DNA of 9,748 nucleotides from CAYLNH01 sp964384625 (GTDB taxonomy: Bacteria > Verrucomicrobiota > Lentisphaeria > JABSQK01), in contig CAYLNH010000274.1 of the NCBI GenBank assembly GCA_964384625.1, positions 1 through 9,748 on the forward strand. The letters run 5' to 3'. Positions 1-6,992 of the stretch are shown here, in pieces; within the stretch, counting starts at the first letter, position 1; each line of letters begins with the position of its first letter. The position numbers and the translations under genes were made by a program. The notes beneath the pieces are model-generated. The model was not told the origin of the DNA. It was given only the letters and a program-made list of their open reading frames with translations, and ran no database searches.

Positions 1-82
1 TTGGTATGTCTGCCCCGAATAATGCGACGTTATTTCCGCGCCGACCCTAAGTTGGCCGTCGAGGCAGCGACTGGAGGCAAAT

Positions 83-985
83 ATGAATGCGGCCCTGCCG
101 CCGTTCGGCGTTCCGGGGAATTGGTACAAGGGGGTGCTTCATATCCACACGACGCGGTCGGACGGTTGCGTGACGCCGCGGCAGGCGATGGAGCGCTACC
201 GGGCCGCGGGATTTGATTTCATGGTTTACGGCGACCACCGGGTCATCACGCAGCCGAAGGATCCCCGGGGCGAAATGCTGGTGATTCCCGGCGTCGAATG
301 GGACGCCGCTCTGCCGAACGGCCCGGCCGGCTACCATTTTTTTGCAGTCGATTTGCGTCATGGTCACAAACGGAAACTGGCGGCGCTGGCGGACGACCCG
401 CAAGCCATGGCCAAAGCCCTCGGGCGACTGTCCGGTTTCCTGGTGGTGGCGCATCCATATTGGTCGGCGTTGTCCACCGAGATGATTGCGAGTCTGGACG
501 GTCCGGCGGCGGTCGAGGTTTACAACCACGCCAGTGAACTGGAGGACGGTCTGGGCTATTCGGCCTATGTCTGGGACCAGTTACTGGCGCGCGGTTGCCG
601 ATTGTTGGCAGTGGCGTCCGACGACACGCATGCCTATGCAGATGAGGATGTCGGCGGCGGCTGGGTCATGGTGAAGGCAGCGGCGAAGACGCGCGAAGCG
701 ATCGTGGCGGCGCTGCAGCAGGGCAGCTATTACTCGACGATGGGCCCGACAATCGAGAGCTTTGAGATCACCGGCGACCGGCAGGTGCAAGTGAAGTGCT
801 CACCGGTGAAGTCGGTATTGTTCCGCTGCAACGGTTCACGCGGCAAATCCATGCACCCGGCGCCGAAGGGCGAGGAGATTGCCGGGGCTTCACACCAGAT
901 CCCCGAGCGCTCGAAGTTTGTCCGTTGCGAAGTCACCGACAGCGAAGGCCGCAAAGCCTGGACGAATCCGGTCTACTTTGAATAG
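83..985 (+). CDS. PHP-domain metallohydrolase, CehA/McbA-like
   Basis: This 300-residue protein looks like a soluble metal-dependent phosphoesterase or hydrolase of the PHP superfamily, in the CehA/McbA branch. Metal ligands are visible in order: HIH at residues 20-22 with D27 (HIHTTRSDG), GDH at 50-52, E72, HP at 124-125, E145/N148 and the DDTH block at 180-183. This matches the usual PHP series of His/Asp/Glu ligands. Residues about 221-300 form a small beta-rich C-terminal part, also common in this group. The start is set by GGAGG five bases before ATG 83. There is no signal peptide, so it is probably cytoplasmic. It is convergent with the oxidoreductase gene to its right, with about 110 bp and no clear terminator between. 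The substrate cannot be told from sequence. The fold assignment is firm; the hydrolase reaction is inferred from the family. Confidence 0.88.
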   Translation: MNAALPPFGVPGNWYKGVLHIHTTRSDGCVTPRQAMERYRAAGFDFMVYGDHRVITQPKDPRGEMLVIPGVEWDAALPNGPAGYHFFAVDLRHGHKRKLAALADDPQAMAKALGRLSGFLVVAHPYWSALSTEMIASLDGPAAVEVYNHASELEDGLGYSAYVWDQLLARGCRLLAVASDDTHAYADEDVGGGWVMVKAAAKTREAIVAALQQGSYYSTMGPTIESFEITGDRQVQVKCSPVKSVLFRCNGSRGKSMHPAPKGEEIAGASHQIPERSKFVRCEVTDSEGRKAWTNPVYFE

Positions 986-1096
986 CGTACAGTGCATGGT
1001 TGATAGTGAGTAAGGTGGGGCGCACTTCTTCATTCCGCGTCATCCGGTCACCGGTTCGCCGCGTCCTTCCTCGCCAATTACCATTGACCCGTCAGG

Positions 1097-2542
1097 TCAC
1101 GTCCGCCGCCAGGCGTGGAACTTGCGGAGTAGATTAAGGATTCCCTCTGGCTTGTGGGCTTTCTTCCAGTTGCCAGCGGCGTACTTGTTGGCTTCGCCGG
1201 CGGTCGGATAGATATGGATGGTGCCCATGATCTTGCCCAGGCCGAGGCCCAGGTTCTTGGCGAGGACGAACTCCGGGATGATGTTGCCGGCGTTGTAGCC
1301 ACAGATCGTAACGCCCAGGATCTTGTCTTTGCCGGGGACCGTCAGGATCTTGACCAGGCCTTCGTCTTCGTCGTCGGTGATGGCGCGATCGAGTTCGTCC
1401 AGTCCGTAGGTGGTGACCTCGTAAGGTGTTCCTTCGCGCTTGGCTTCTTTTTCGTTGAGTCCGACGCGGGCGATCTCGGGGTCGGTGTAGGTGCACCAGG
1501 GCACGGCGTTGAGATTGATCTTCTGTTTGGCAAAGGGGATGCCGCTGAACAGCGCGTTGACGGCGGCGTAGTAGGCGCCGTGCGCGGCCATGTGGGTAAA
1601 TTGATAGGGGCTGGCGACATCGCCGCAGGCGAAGATGTTCGGCACGCTGGTGCGACCGTACCGATCGATGGCCACCCGTCCGCGTTCGTCCAGTTCGACG
1701 CCGATGTCCTCAAGACCGAAGCCGGTGACATTGGGACGTCGACCAAGAGCGCACAGGAGTTGATCGAACTCGATTTCTTCGATTGCGCCGTCACTGTTCT
1801 CGACGGCAACGACCTTGCGGTCGCCGACGACCTTGATCTCTTTGGCTGTGCGGCCGAGTCGAAGGTCAACGCCTTCGTTGCGGAAGCGCTTCATGAGGAT
1901 CTCGGAGACCTCAGGATCTTCACGAGTGAGGATCTGATCGTACTTCTCAATCTGGGTAACGCTGACGCCGATGCGGTTGAACGCCTGCGACAGTTCGGAC
2001 CCGATCGGACCGCCGCCGAGGATCACCAGGTTTTCGGGCTTCTCACGGATCTCCCAGACGTTGTCCGTGTGGAGTACGTCGATCTTGTCGATGCCCGGCA
2101 GGTCCGGGATGAACGGCCGGGCGCCGGTGGCGATGACGATGCTGCGGGTGGTCAGCGTGCGGCCGCCGACTTCGACTTCGTGGGGTGATTTGATCTTCGC
2201 TTCACCGAGAATGACGTCGACGCCGAGATTGGTGTAGCGTTCGACTGAGTCGTGCGGCTCTACCTTCCGGATCACGCGCTGCACGCGCTCCATCACCTGC
2301 GCGAAATCGACTTCGGCAGCGGCGTGTTTGACGCCGAGTGTTTCATGGCGCTTGACGTCGGCCAGGAAGTGTGCGGTACGAATGAGCGCCTTACTGGGGA
2401 CGCAGCCGGTGTTGAGGCAGTCGCCGCCCATCTTATGGCGTTCAATCAAGGCGACCTTCGCGTTGATCGCTGCGGCGATATAGGACGTGACCAGCCCGGC
2501 GGAACCGGCACCGACGGCAACGATATTGTATTCGTACTTCAT
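1097..2542 (-). CDS. MerA/Lpd-like FAD-dependent disulfide oxidoreductase
   Basis: This 481-residue class-I pyridine nucleotide-disulfide oxidoreductase uses FAD and NAD(P)H to pass electrons through a redox-active disulfide. Visible features are the FAD-binding GAGSAG (11-16), the active-site GGDCLNTGCVPSK with C42 and C47, the NAD(P)-binding GGGPIGSE (176-183), the second FAD motif ACGDVA (305-310) and the dimerisation domain after about 345. In the C-terminal HxHPTxxE motif of lipoamide dehydrogenase and glutathione reductase, this protein reads HIYPTAGE (443-450), so tyrosine replaces the catalytic histidine. It lacks the N-terminal heavy-metal domain and the C-terminal cysteine pair of true mercuric reductase, so Hg(II) reduction is doubtful. 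Its ATG overlaps the stop of the TVP38 gene as ATGA, implying translational coupling. Such enzymes are often adjacent or fused to TVP38 proteins. The physiological substrate is unknown. Confidence 0.93.
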   Translation of the reverse strand: MKYEYNIVAVGAGSAGLVTSYIAAAINAKVALIERHKMGGDCLNTGCVPSKALIRTAHFLADVKRHETLGVKHAAAEVDFAQVMERVQRVIRKVEPHDSVERYTNLGVDVILGEAKIKSPHEVEVGGRTLTTRSIVIATGARPFIPDLPGIDKIDVLHTDNVWEIREKPENLVILGGGPIGSELSQAFNRIGVSVTQIEKYDQILTREDPEVSEILMKRFRNEGVDLRLGRTAKEIKVVGDRKVVAVENSDGAIEEIEFDQLLCALGRRPNVTGFGLEDIGVELDERGRVAIDRYGRTSVPNIFACGDVASPYQFTHMAAHGAYYAAVNALFSGIPFAKQKINLNAVPWCTYTDPEIARVGLNEKEAKREGTPYEVTTYGLDELDRAITDDEDEGLVKILTVPGKDKILGVTICGYNAGNIIPEFVLAKNLGLGLGKIMGTIHIYPTAGEANKYAAGNWKKAHKPEGILNLLRKFHAWRRT

Positions 2543-3324
2543 TCGTCTGTGTTCCCGTCGTCCCCGGTGTCAACCCGCTTCTTCAGCGCCCTTCGCGCGA
2601 TCCTGGTGACGTAGACCGTGACGCCGACGGTGGCCAGGAAGCCGACCAGGCGCAAGGCCCACTCTCCCGGGGTCGTCGCGGTCTTCTCGCCTTCGGCCCC
2701 GAGAGTGGCGACACTGCCGGCGAGCGAGCCGATATAGACATACATCAGCGTGCCCGGAATCATACCGCCGAGACTGGCGAGGACGTAATCGCGGAACTTC
2801 ACCTTCGTCAGACCGAAGGCGTAGTTCAGCAGGGTAAAGGGAAAGATCGGCGACAGCCGGGTCAGGAAGACAATCTTCCAGCCTTCCTCGGCTACGGCGC
2901 TGTCGATGGCGGCGAATCTCTCGTTGCCCTCGATCTTCTTTGCGACGGCGTCGCGGGCGGCGTAGCGGCCGACCAGGAAGGCGAGGGCGGCGCCGAGGTT
3001 GGCGCCCAGGGTGACGTAGATGGTTCCTTCGATTACGCCGAAGACAACGCCGCTGCCGAGGGTCAGAACGGACCCGGGGATGAACAGCACGGTGGCAACG
3101 GCGTAGACGCCGATGAAGATTGCCGGGCCCCAGGCGCCCTGGTTGTTGATCCAGGTCAGGAGTTCCTTGAGATGGTCGGACACGTTGAAGACTTTGAAGG
3201 CCGCGAGCAAGGCAACGGCGATGACGGCGAACAGGATGATCTTGACATAACCGCCGCCGGCCTTGGCCGGGGCTTCAGCAGGTATGGTTGCATCGCTCAT
3301 TTTGCTCTCCCTCTCGTCATTCAT
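2539..3324 (-). CDS. TVP38/TMEM64 (DedA-like) family membrane protein
   Basis: This 261-residue integral inner-membrane protein belongs to the TVP38/TMEM64 (SNARE-associated, VTT) family, whose bacterial members are linked to lipid or ion transport. A hydrophobic segment lies at about 28-45, a long hydrophobic stretch at 67-98 (including FIPGSVLTLGSG) and another at 103-122. The family core follows at 153-175 (FLTRLSPIFPFTLLNYAFG), then GGMIPGTLMYVYIG and a final helix at about 224-242 ending in a basic tail. Two starts are possible. ATG 3324 has AGAAGG five bases upstream; ATG 3300 (reading MSDATIP) has GGGAG six bases upstream. The longer form is given but the shorter is equally credible. 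It is the first gene of an operon with the oxidoreductase (4-bp overlap), suggesting the two act together at the membrane. Confidence 0.9.
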   Translation of the reverse strand: MNDERESKMSDATIPAEAPAKAGGGYVKIILFAVIAVALLAAFKVFNVSDHLKELLTWINNQGAWGPAIFIGVYAVATVLFIPGSVLTLGSGVVFGVIEGTIYVTLGANLGAALAFLVGRYAARDAVAKKIEGNERFAAIDSAVAEEGWKIVFLTRLSPIFPFTLLNYAFGLTKVKFRDYVLASLGGMIPGTLMYVYIGSLAGSVATLGAEGEKTATTPGEWALRLVGFLATVGVTVYVTRIARRALKKRVDTGDDGNTDE

Positions 3325-3341
3325 CGTAGCCTTCTCTGCTT

Positions 3342-3355
3342 CGCCGTTTTCGGCG
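3342..3355 (-). promoter_or_regulatory. Short hairpin in the 5' leader of the TVP38 gene
   Basis: On the minus strand CGCCG and CGGCG flank an AAAA tetraloop, giving a perfect 5-bp GC stem. It sits about 17 bases before the longer TVP38 start and just upstream of its AGAAGG ribosome-binding site. It may stabilise the leader or affect initiation. It has no following T run to act as a terminator. Chance occurrence in GC-rich DNA is possible, and no function is shown. Confidence 0.25.
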
Positions 3356-3410
3356 TTGCTTTACCCACACATTCCTTTTGCCTGACCAAACATGTCACCC
3401 GAACTCCAGA

Positions 3411-3570
3411 TCATTGCACACGGCTTGCTTCGCCCCTACGGGGCTCTGGGGTGGAACCGCAACACTCCGGGGGCTCCACTCCCGGCGAACTTGAGTCGGC
3501 CCTCTGGGCCTCAGGAGCAGTCTTTGCCATAGCCCAGCGACCTTCCTCAGGAGCTGTCGTTGCTCAAAAG
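3411..3570. repeat. Intergenic segment with hairpin and 36-bp-spaced direct repeats
   Basis: Two 20-bp imperfect direct repeats start at 3509 (CCTCAGGAGCAGTCTTTGCC) and 3545 (CCTCAGGAGCTGTCGTTGCT); they match at 17 of 20 positions and are offset by exactly 36 bp. To their left, GCCCC at 3432-3436 and GGGGC at 3440-3444 enclose TAC as a tight GC hairpin, within a segment rich in G and C runs. There is no convincing coding frame. The look is that of an interspersed non-coding repeat family, but copies elsewhere in the genome cannot be checked from this window. Confidence 0.35.
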
Positions 3571-3620
3571 AATAAAGCGAATCTCCTTAACCCGCCCTGC
3601 GGCCTTCCGAAGCAGTGGAA

Positions 3621-3743
3621 CTACTCTTCCGATGTGAGGATCTTCTTCTCGACGGCAATTGCTTCGGCCGACTGCAGGGCTTTGGTGCCGATGTGATAGC
3701 CGAGTTGCCGGTAGGCTTCGAATTCAGAACCAGTCACGGCCAT
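3621..3743 (-). pseudogene. 40-codon open frame, probably the tail of a decayed gene
   Basis: This frame reads MAVTGSEFEAYRQLGYHIG and continues to TAG at 3623-3621, 40 residues in all. The composition is protein-like: charged and helical, rich in Ala, Glu and Lys, with third positions mostly G or C. Its own ATG at 3743 has no Shine-Dalgarno sequence. It overlaps, in another frame, the better-initiated 11-codon frame starting at 3759. The simplest reading is that both are pieces of a once longer gene, joined by a small indel or a deletion. It could also be a real small protein translated by coupling. I do not recognise a family for this part. Confidence 0.4.
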
Positions 3744-3759
3744 CACCAAATGGTTTCAT
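3724..3759 (-). pseudogene. Truncated gene start resembling a GH29-type alpha-L-fucosidase N-terminus
   Basis: The frame reads MKPFGDGRDWF and then TGA. It is preceded by AGGAG nine bases before the ATG, so it looks like a genuine translation start. From memory of the family, RDWF followed by F-E-x-R-x-G and H-W-G is a common opening of GH29 alpha-L-fucosidase-like enzymes. Here the match ends at the stop. Four bases further on, in a shifted frame, TTC GAA (Phe-Glu) appears and leads into the 40-codon frame. This suggests a fucosidase-like gene lost by deletion and frameshift, leaving about 150 bp. The seen part is the start signal and the 11 residues; the family identity is inference from a very short match. 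Confidence 0.35.
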
Positions 3760-3834
3760 TACACAGAACTCCTGCAAGCTGCGCTAACGATACGGCCTGG
3801 GGCGAAAAGATCAAAAGCGGTGGATCGGCCGGGT

Positions 3835-3869
3835 TTGACGGAATGAATGGATTGCCCGTTGACGGAGTG
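3835..3869 (+). promoter_or_regulatory. Paired TTGACGGARTG boxes upstream of sulfatase 1
   Basis: TTGACGGAATG at 3835 and TTGACGGAGTG at 3859 form a near-identical direct repeat, 24 bp apart, ending about 38 bases before the sulfatase ATG. Either could serve as a -35-like element or as an operator half-site. No good -10 hexamer lies at the right distance from either one, so promoter assignment is weak. Confidence 0.25.
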
Positions 3870-3892
3870 GAGCTATTGTCGAGTGACCACGG

Positions 3893-3898
3893 AAGGAG
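3893..3898 (+). promoter_or_regulatory. Ribosome-binding site deciding the sulfatase 1 start
   Basis: AAGGAG lies eight bases before ATG 3907. The in-frame ATG at 3847, 20 codons earlier, has no such site and would add residues outside the sulfatase fold, so 3907 is preferred. Confidence 0.75.
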
Positions 3899-3906
3899 AA
3901 ACGGAC

Positions 3907-5400
3907 ATGACCACGAAACCCAATATCCTTGTTATTCACGCCGATCAGCATCGTGCCGAATGCATTGGCGCCTACGGCAACAGCGACATTAAAACGCCGA
4001 ATATCGACGCGATCGCAAAAGACGGCATTACCTACACCCAACACTTTGCCTCGTTTCCAATTTGTACGCCGTCGCGGTACTCGCTGCTGAACGGACTGTA
4101 TGTGCATCAGCACCTGGGATGGGGCAACGTCAGTGGGTTCCCGCATGTGCTGGCAACATTCCCGTCGGTTCTCAAGGATCACGGCTACCGCACCAAAGCG
4201 GTGGGCAAGATGCACTTTACACCGACATATCTGGATGTGGGTTTCGAGGAAATGGAGTTGGCCGAGCAATGCGGCAACGGCCGGTACGACGACGATTACC
4301 ACCGCTACCTGCGCGATCACGGTTTGGCGGACCGCGTTGACATGCTGGACCAGTGCAATGAATACCGCCGGAAGGCATCGCAGGAGTACTTCGACGCCTT
4401 CGGCGCGACGGAGTCCGACCTGCCGGAAGAGCACTATTCGACAACCTGGATCGCGAATCGCGCCACAGACGCCATTGCGGACTGGGAGGGCGACGGCAAC
4501 CTGTTGATGGTCGGCTTCATCAAACCGCACCACCCGCTGGACCCGCCGGCGCCATGGAGTTCCATGTACGACCCGGATGCTTTGGAGATGCTGCCGGGTT
4601 GGCTGGCCGAGCCGTTGGCGAGAGACATTGAACTGAACGCCGGGTTCTTTCCGCATGCGAACCTGCATGAAGACCGGTTGCGGACGGCGATGGCGATGTA
4701 CTACGCCAGCATCTCGCAGATTGACCATCATGTCGGCCGTATGATCGACCTGCTGCAGGAGAAGGGGCTCTATGAAAATACGATGATCATCTACACCAGC
4801 GATCACGGCGACTACATGGGGTTTCATCATCTGCTGCTGAAAGGCAACTACATGTATGACCCGCTGATTCGGATTCCGCTGATCATCAAGTACCCGGCAG
4901 GGCAGGGCGCCGGCACCGAGTGCGACGGTCTCAGCGGCAACATCGACGTGGCTCCGACCATTCTGCGGCAGTGCGGTGTCGAGCCGGCGGGCACGATGAC
5001 GGGGATCGATTTGCTCAAGCAGCCGGAAGGCCGTGAGTACGTGTTCGCAACCGGCTACGGCGCAGGACAGCAGATGGTACGCACGAAAGATCGCAAACTG
5101 CTTTTGTGTCGTGACGAATCGAAATCGCTGTTCTTCGATCTGGCAAACGACCCGAACGAAATCGACAACCTGTTCGACAGCCCGGATCACCGGGGCGAAA
5201 TTCAGGAACTCAAGGAGGTCCTGCTGCGCTGGTTCGCGTTTGAGGCGACCACTCCAGGCTACCTGGACTACCACGATCGAGTTATCGATCGCCCCAATGT
5301 GCGGACCATCGACCAGCGCCCGGACGAAGGATTGCAGGAATACTTCGCCGAGAAAATGGCGGGCGTCGAGGCCGAGCTGTTCCCGGCACAAAGTGATTAA
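3907..5400 (+). CDS. Sulfatase (formylglycine-dependent, Cys-type)
   Basis: This 497-residue enzyme of the alkaline-phosphatase-like sulfatase family hydrolyses a sulfate ester, probably on a sugar. The signature C-T-P-S-R at 53-57 holds the cysteine that becomes formylglycine. Other expected active-site residues are D12 with Q13 (HADQHR, where many sulfatases have DD), K101 and H103 (VGKMHF), K206 and H208 (IKPHHP), D299-H300 (TSDHGDYMG) and K312. The DQHR form is seen in the branch that includes choline-sulfatase-like and related enzymes. There is no signal peptide or lipobox; the protein starts directly at the first core strand (MTTKPNILVIHADQ), so it probably acts in the cytoplasm. The C-terminal part (about 400-497) carries the usual FFDLANDPNEIDNL segment. 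It stands apart from the divergent TVP38 operon and about 190 bp before the helicase. The substrate cannot be told from sequence. Confidence 0.93.
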   Translation: MTTKPNILVIHADQHRAECIGAYGNSDIKTPNIDAIAKDGITYTQHFASFPICTPSRYSLLNGLYVHQHLGWGNVSGFPHVLATFPSVLKDHGYRTKAVGKMHFTPTYLDVGFEEMELAEQCGNGRYDDDYHRYLRDHGLADRVDMLDQCNEYRRKASQEYFDAFGATESDLPEEHYSTTWIANRATDAIADWEGDGNLLMVGFIKPHHPLDPPAPWSSMYDPDALEMLPGWLAEPLARDIELNAGFFPHANLHEDRLRTAMAMYYASISQIDHHVGRMIDLLQEKGLYENTMIIYTSDHGDYMGFHHLLLKGNYMYDPLIRIPLIIKYPAGQGAGTECDGLSGNIDVAPTILRQCGVEPAGTMTGIDLLKQPEGREYVFATGYGAGQQMVRTKDRKLLLCRDESKSLFFDLANDPNEIDNLFDSPDHRGEIQELKEVLLRWFAFEATTPGYLDYHDRVIDRPNVRTIDQRPDEGLQEYFAEKMAGVEAELFPAQSD

Positions 5401-5513
5401 TCTGACAACGACAGCTTGCAAGTCGTCCGCACCGAACTAATGTCTGCCTTCCTTTGCGGAAGACCATACGGGTATTCCGCCCCATCCGAACGCCCGTTCA
5501 GGGCCGTTCGATT

Positions 5514-5541
5514 GCCGCGATCACTGCGGTCCTTTCTTTTC
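5514..5541 (+). terminator. Weak candidate terminator after sulfatase 1
   Basis: GCCGCG (5514-5519) and TGCGGT (5525-5530) can pair around a 5-base loop, with two G-U pairs, followed by CCTTTCTTTTC. The stem is short and the T run is interrupted, so the call is tentative. It would separate the sulfatase transcript from the helicase 50 bases further on. A second 5-bp stem, CTTCC/GGAAG, lies at 5448-5462. Confidence 0.3.
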
Positions 5542-5591
5542 CACGCGTCCGGCGGGTAGAGATTTGTAGCCTCCCGGACCAGGAAAAACCG

Positions 5592-6941
5592 ATGCACACC
5601 GCTTCGACGCCGTCGGCGTCTACTCGTCATTCCACCCCGCAAGCCGAATTCCAGGGCGCTTTTTGCGACCTGATGCCGGAGCTCCAGCGCGCCATTTCCA
5701 AAGAAGGCTACGAACAGCCGACCCCAATCCAGGAACAGTGTATCCCGCACCTGTTGGGCGGCCGTGATCTTGTCGGCTGCGCCCAGACCGGCACCGGCAA
5801 GACCGCGGCGTTTGCGCTGCCGCTGCTGCAGCAGCTGGCGCAGAATTCCCGGCGTTCCAGGAACGGTACGCCGCGGGCGTTGATCCTGGCGCCGACCCGC
5901 GAGTTGGCGGCGCAGATCGGCAAGAGCATGGAGACCTATGGCCGGTTCCTGCATCTGCGACACACCGTCGTCTTCGGCGGCGTCAGCCAGTACCACCAGG
6001 TCAAATCCCTGCGACGCGGCGTTCATATTCTGGTTGCCACACCGGGCCGGTTGCTCGACCTTATGCAGCAGGGGCATATTCATCTTGATGAAGTCGAGGT
6101 CTTTATCCTCGACGAAGTCGACCGCATGCTGGACATGGGCTTCATCCATGACATCAAGCGTGTTCTGAAAGAAGTCCCGGAGCAGCGGCAGACGCTGTTC
6201 TTCTCGGCCACACTCGCGCCGAAAGCCATGGAGGTTGCCCGCAACATCGTCCGTGATCCGGTCCGCGTGACGATCGCGCCGGAAGCACCGGCCGTCGATC
6301 GCATCACCCAGAAGGTGCTGTTTGTCGGCAAGCGAGACAAGGACGCCCTGTTGTCGTCACTCCTGGATGGCCCGGAGATCGGCAAGGCGATCGTGTTCAC
6401 CCAGATGAAGTACGCGGCCGACCGTGTGGTAAAGAAACTGAGCCGAGCCGGCATCAAAGGTATTTCGATCCACGGCAACAAGAGCCAGGGCGCCCGCACC
6501 AAGGCGCTTGACGGCTTCCGCCGTGGTCGCTTCCGCGTGTTGGTTGCCACCGACGTCGCAGCCCGCGGCCTGGATGTCGACGACATTACGCATGTAATCA
6601 ACTACGACCTGCCGGTCGAAGCCGAGACCTATGTTCACCGCATCGGGCGCACGGCTCGCGCCGGCGCCGACGGCGATGCGATCTCCTTCTGCAGCGCCGA
6701 CCAACGCGGTTTGCTGCAAGCAATTGAGCGATTGCTCGGGGAGCAGATCCCGCCGGAGACGGATCATGGCTTTCACTGCGACAAGACCTTCCAGGAGCGT
6801 CGGCAGCCGGCCAGGCGACAGAAGAGCGGCAACGGCAAACGGCGTCCCCGCGGCTATGCAAAAGGCAATTTCCCTCCGAAGAAACGGAATCGGAAGCGGT
6901 CGAAAGGCGGACGTCGCAACGGGGCAGGGCGATCTGCCTGA
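5592..6941 (+). CDS. RhlE-like DEAD-box ATP-dependent RNA helicase
   Basis: This 449-residue RNA helicase unwinds RNA duplexes using ATP, typically in ribosome assembly, RNA decay or cold adaptation. All core motifs are visible: Q-motif GYEQPTPIQ (39-48), motif I AQTGTGK (64-70), Ia PTRELA (101-106), GG (129-130), Ib TPGR (150-153), motif II DEVD (174-177), III SAT (205-207), V ARGLD (324-328) and VI HRIGRTAR (349-356). Motif II has valine in place of the usual alanine of DEAD. A lysine/arginine-rich tail (about 403-449) follows, common for RNA-binding extensions in the RhlE group. ATG 5592 is preferred: AGGA lies seven bases upstream. An upstream in-frame TTG at 5454 would add 46 residues unlike the family. 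The gene is followed 51 bp later by the FGE-like gene, with no obvious functional tie. Confidence 0.95.
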   Translation: MHTASTPSASTRHSTPQAEFQGAFCDLMPELQRAISKEGYEQPTPIQEQCIPHLLGGRDLVGCAQTGTGKTAAFALPLLQQLAQNSRRSRNGTPRALILAPTRELAAQIGKSMETYGRFLHLRHTVVFGGVSQYHQVKSLRRGVHILVATPGRLLDLMQQGHIHLDEVEVFILDEVDRMLDMGFIHDIKRVLKEVPEQRQTLFFSATLAPKAMEVARNIVRDPVRVTIAPEAPAVDRITQKVLFVGKRDKDALLSSLLDGPEIGKAIVFTQMKYAADRVVKKLSRAGIKGISIHGNKSQGARTKALDGFRRGRFRVLVATDVAARGLDVDDITHVINYDLPVEAETYVHRIGRTARAGADGDAISFCSADQRGLLQAIERLLGEQIPPETDHGFHCDKTFQERRQPARRQKSGNGKRRPRGYAKGNFPPKKRNRKRSKGGRRNGAGRSA

Positions 6942-6980
6942 ACGGGCAAGACTGACATATCGGGAGCCGGTGCCTGCATC

Positions 6981-6986
6981 TATAAA
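6981..6986 (+). promoter_or_regulatory. Possible -10 element before the FGE-like gene
   Basis: TATAAA lies six bases before ATG 6993, standing out in GC-rich DNA and in place of a ribosome-binding site. The only -35-like hexamer, CTGACA at 6952-6957, is 23 bases away, which is too far for a standard promoter. A leaderless or very short transcript is possible but weakly supported. Confidence 0.2.
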
Positions 6987-6992
6987 TAGAGC

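Noticed and set aside
986..1096. Bidirectional terminator between the convergent PHP and oxidoreductase genes
   Set aside because: Only a 5-bp TGACC/GGTCA stem over the oxidoreductase stop and a loopless CCGGT/ACCGG palindrome; no T run on either strand.
1154..2188. 344-codon plus-strand open frame opposite the oxidoreductase
   Set aside because: It mirrors the oxidoreductase codons and has no motifs of its own.
1097..2542. Mercuric reductase and a mercury-resistance operon
   Set aside because: No N-terminal metal-binding domain, no C-terminal cysteine pair, and no merR, merT or merP nearby.
3411..3530. 39-codon minus-strand frame beginning MAKTAPEAQ
   Set aside because: Weak third-base bias (about 60% G/C), low-complexity Pro/Arg/Ser content, and it overlaps the hairpin and one direct repeat; better explained as repeat sequence.
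3509..3564. CRISPR-like repeat spacing (36 bp)
   Set aside because: Only two imperfect 20-bp copies, no further units and no cas genes.
3847..3906. Upstream start adding 20 residues to sulfatase 1
   Set aside because: No ribosome-binding site before 3847, whereas AAGGAG precedes 3907 and the sulfatase fold begins there.
3811..5421. 536-codon minus-strand open frame opposite sulfatase 1
   Set aside because: It is longer than the sulfatase but carries no recognisable motifs, has no plausible start context, and is explained by GC-rich codon structure of the plus-strand gene, whose active-site residues are all present.
5401..5560. Frame staying open after the sulfatase 1 stop, suggesting readthrough
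   Set aside because: Sulfatase 1 ends at a normal family length; the extension is Arg/Ser-rich without features and overlaps the candidate terminator.
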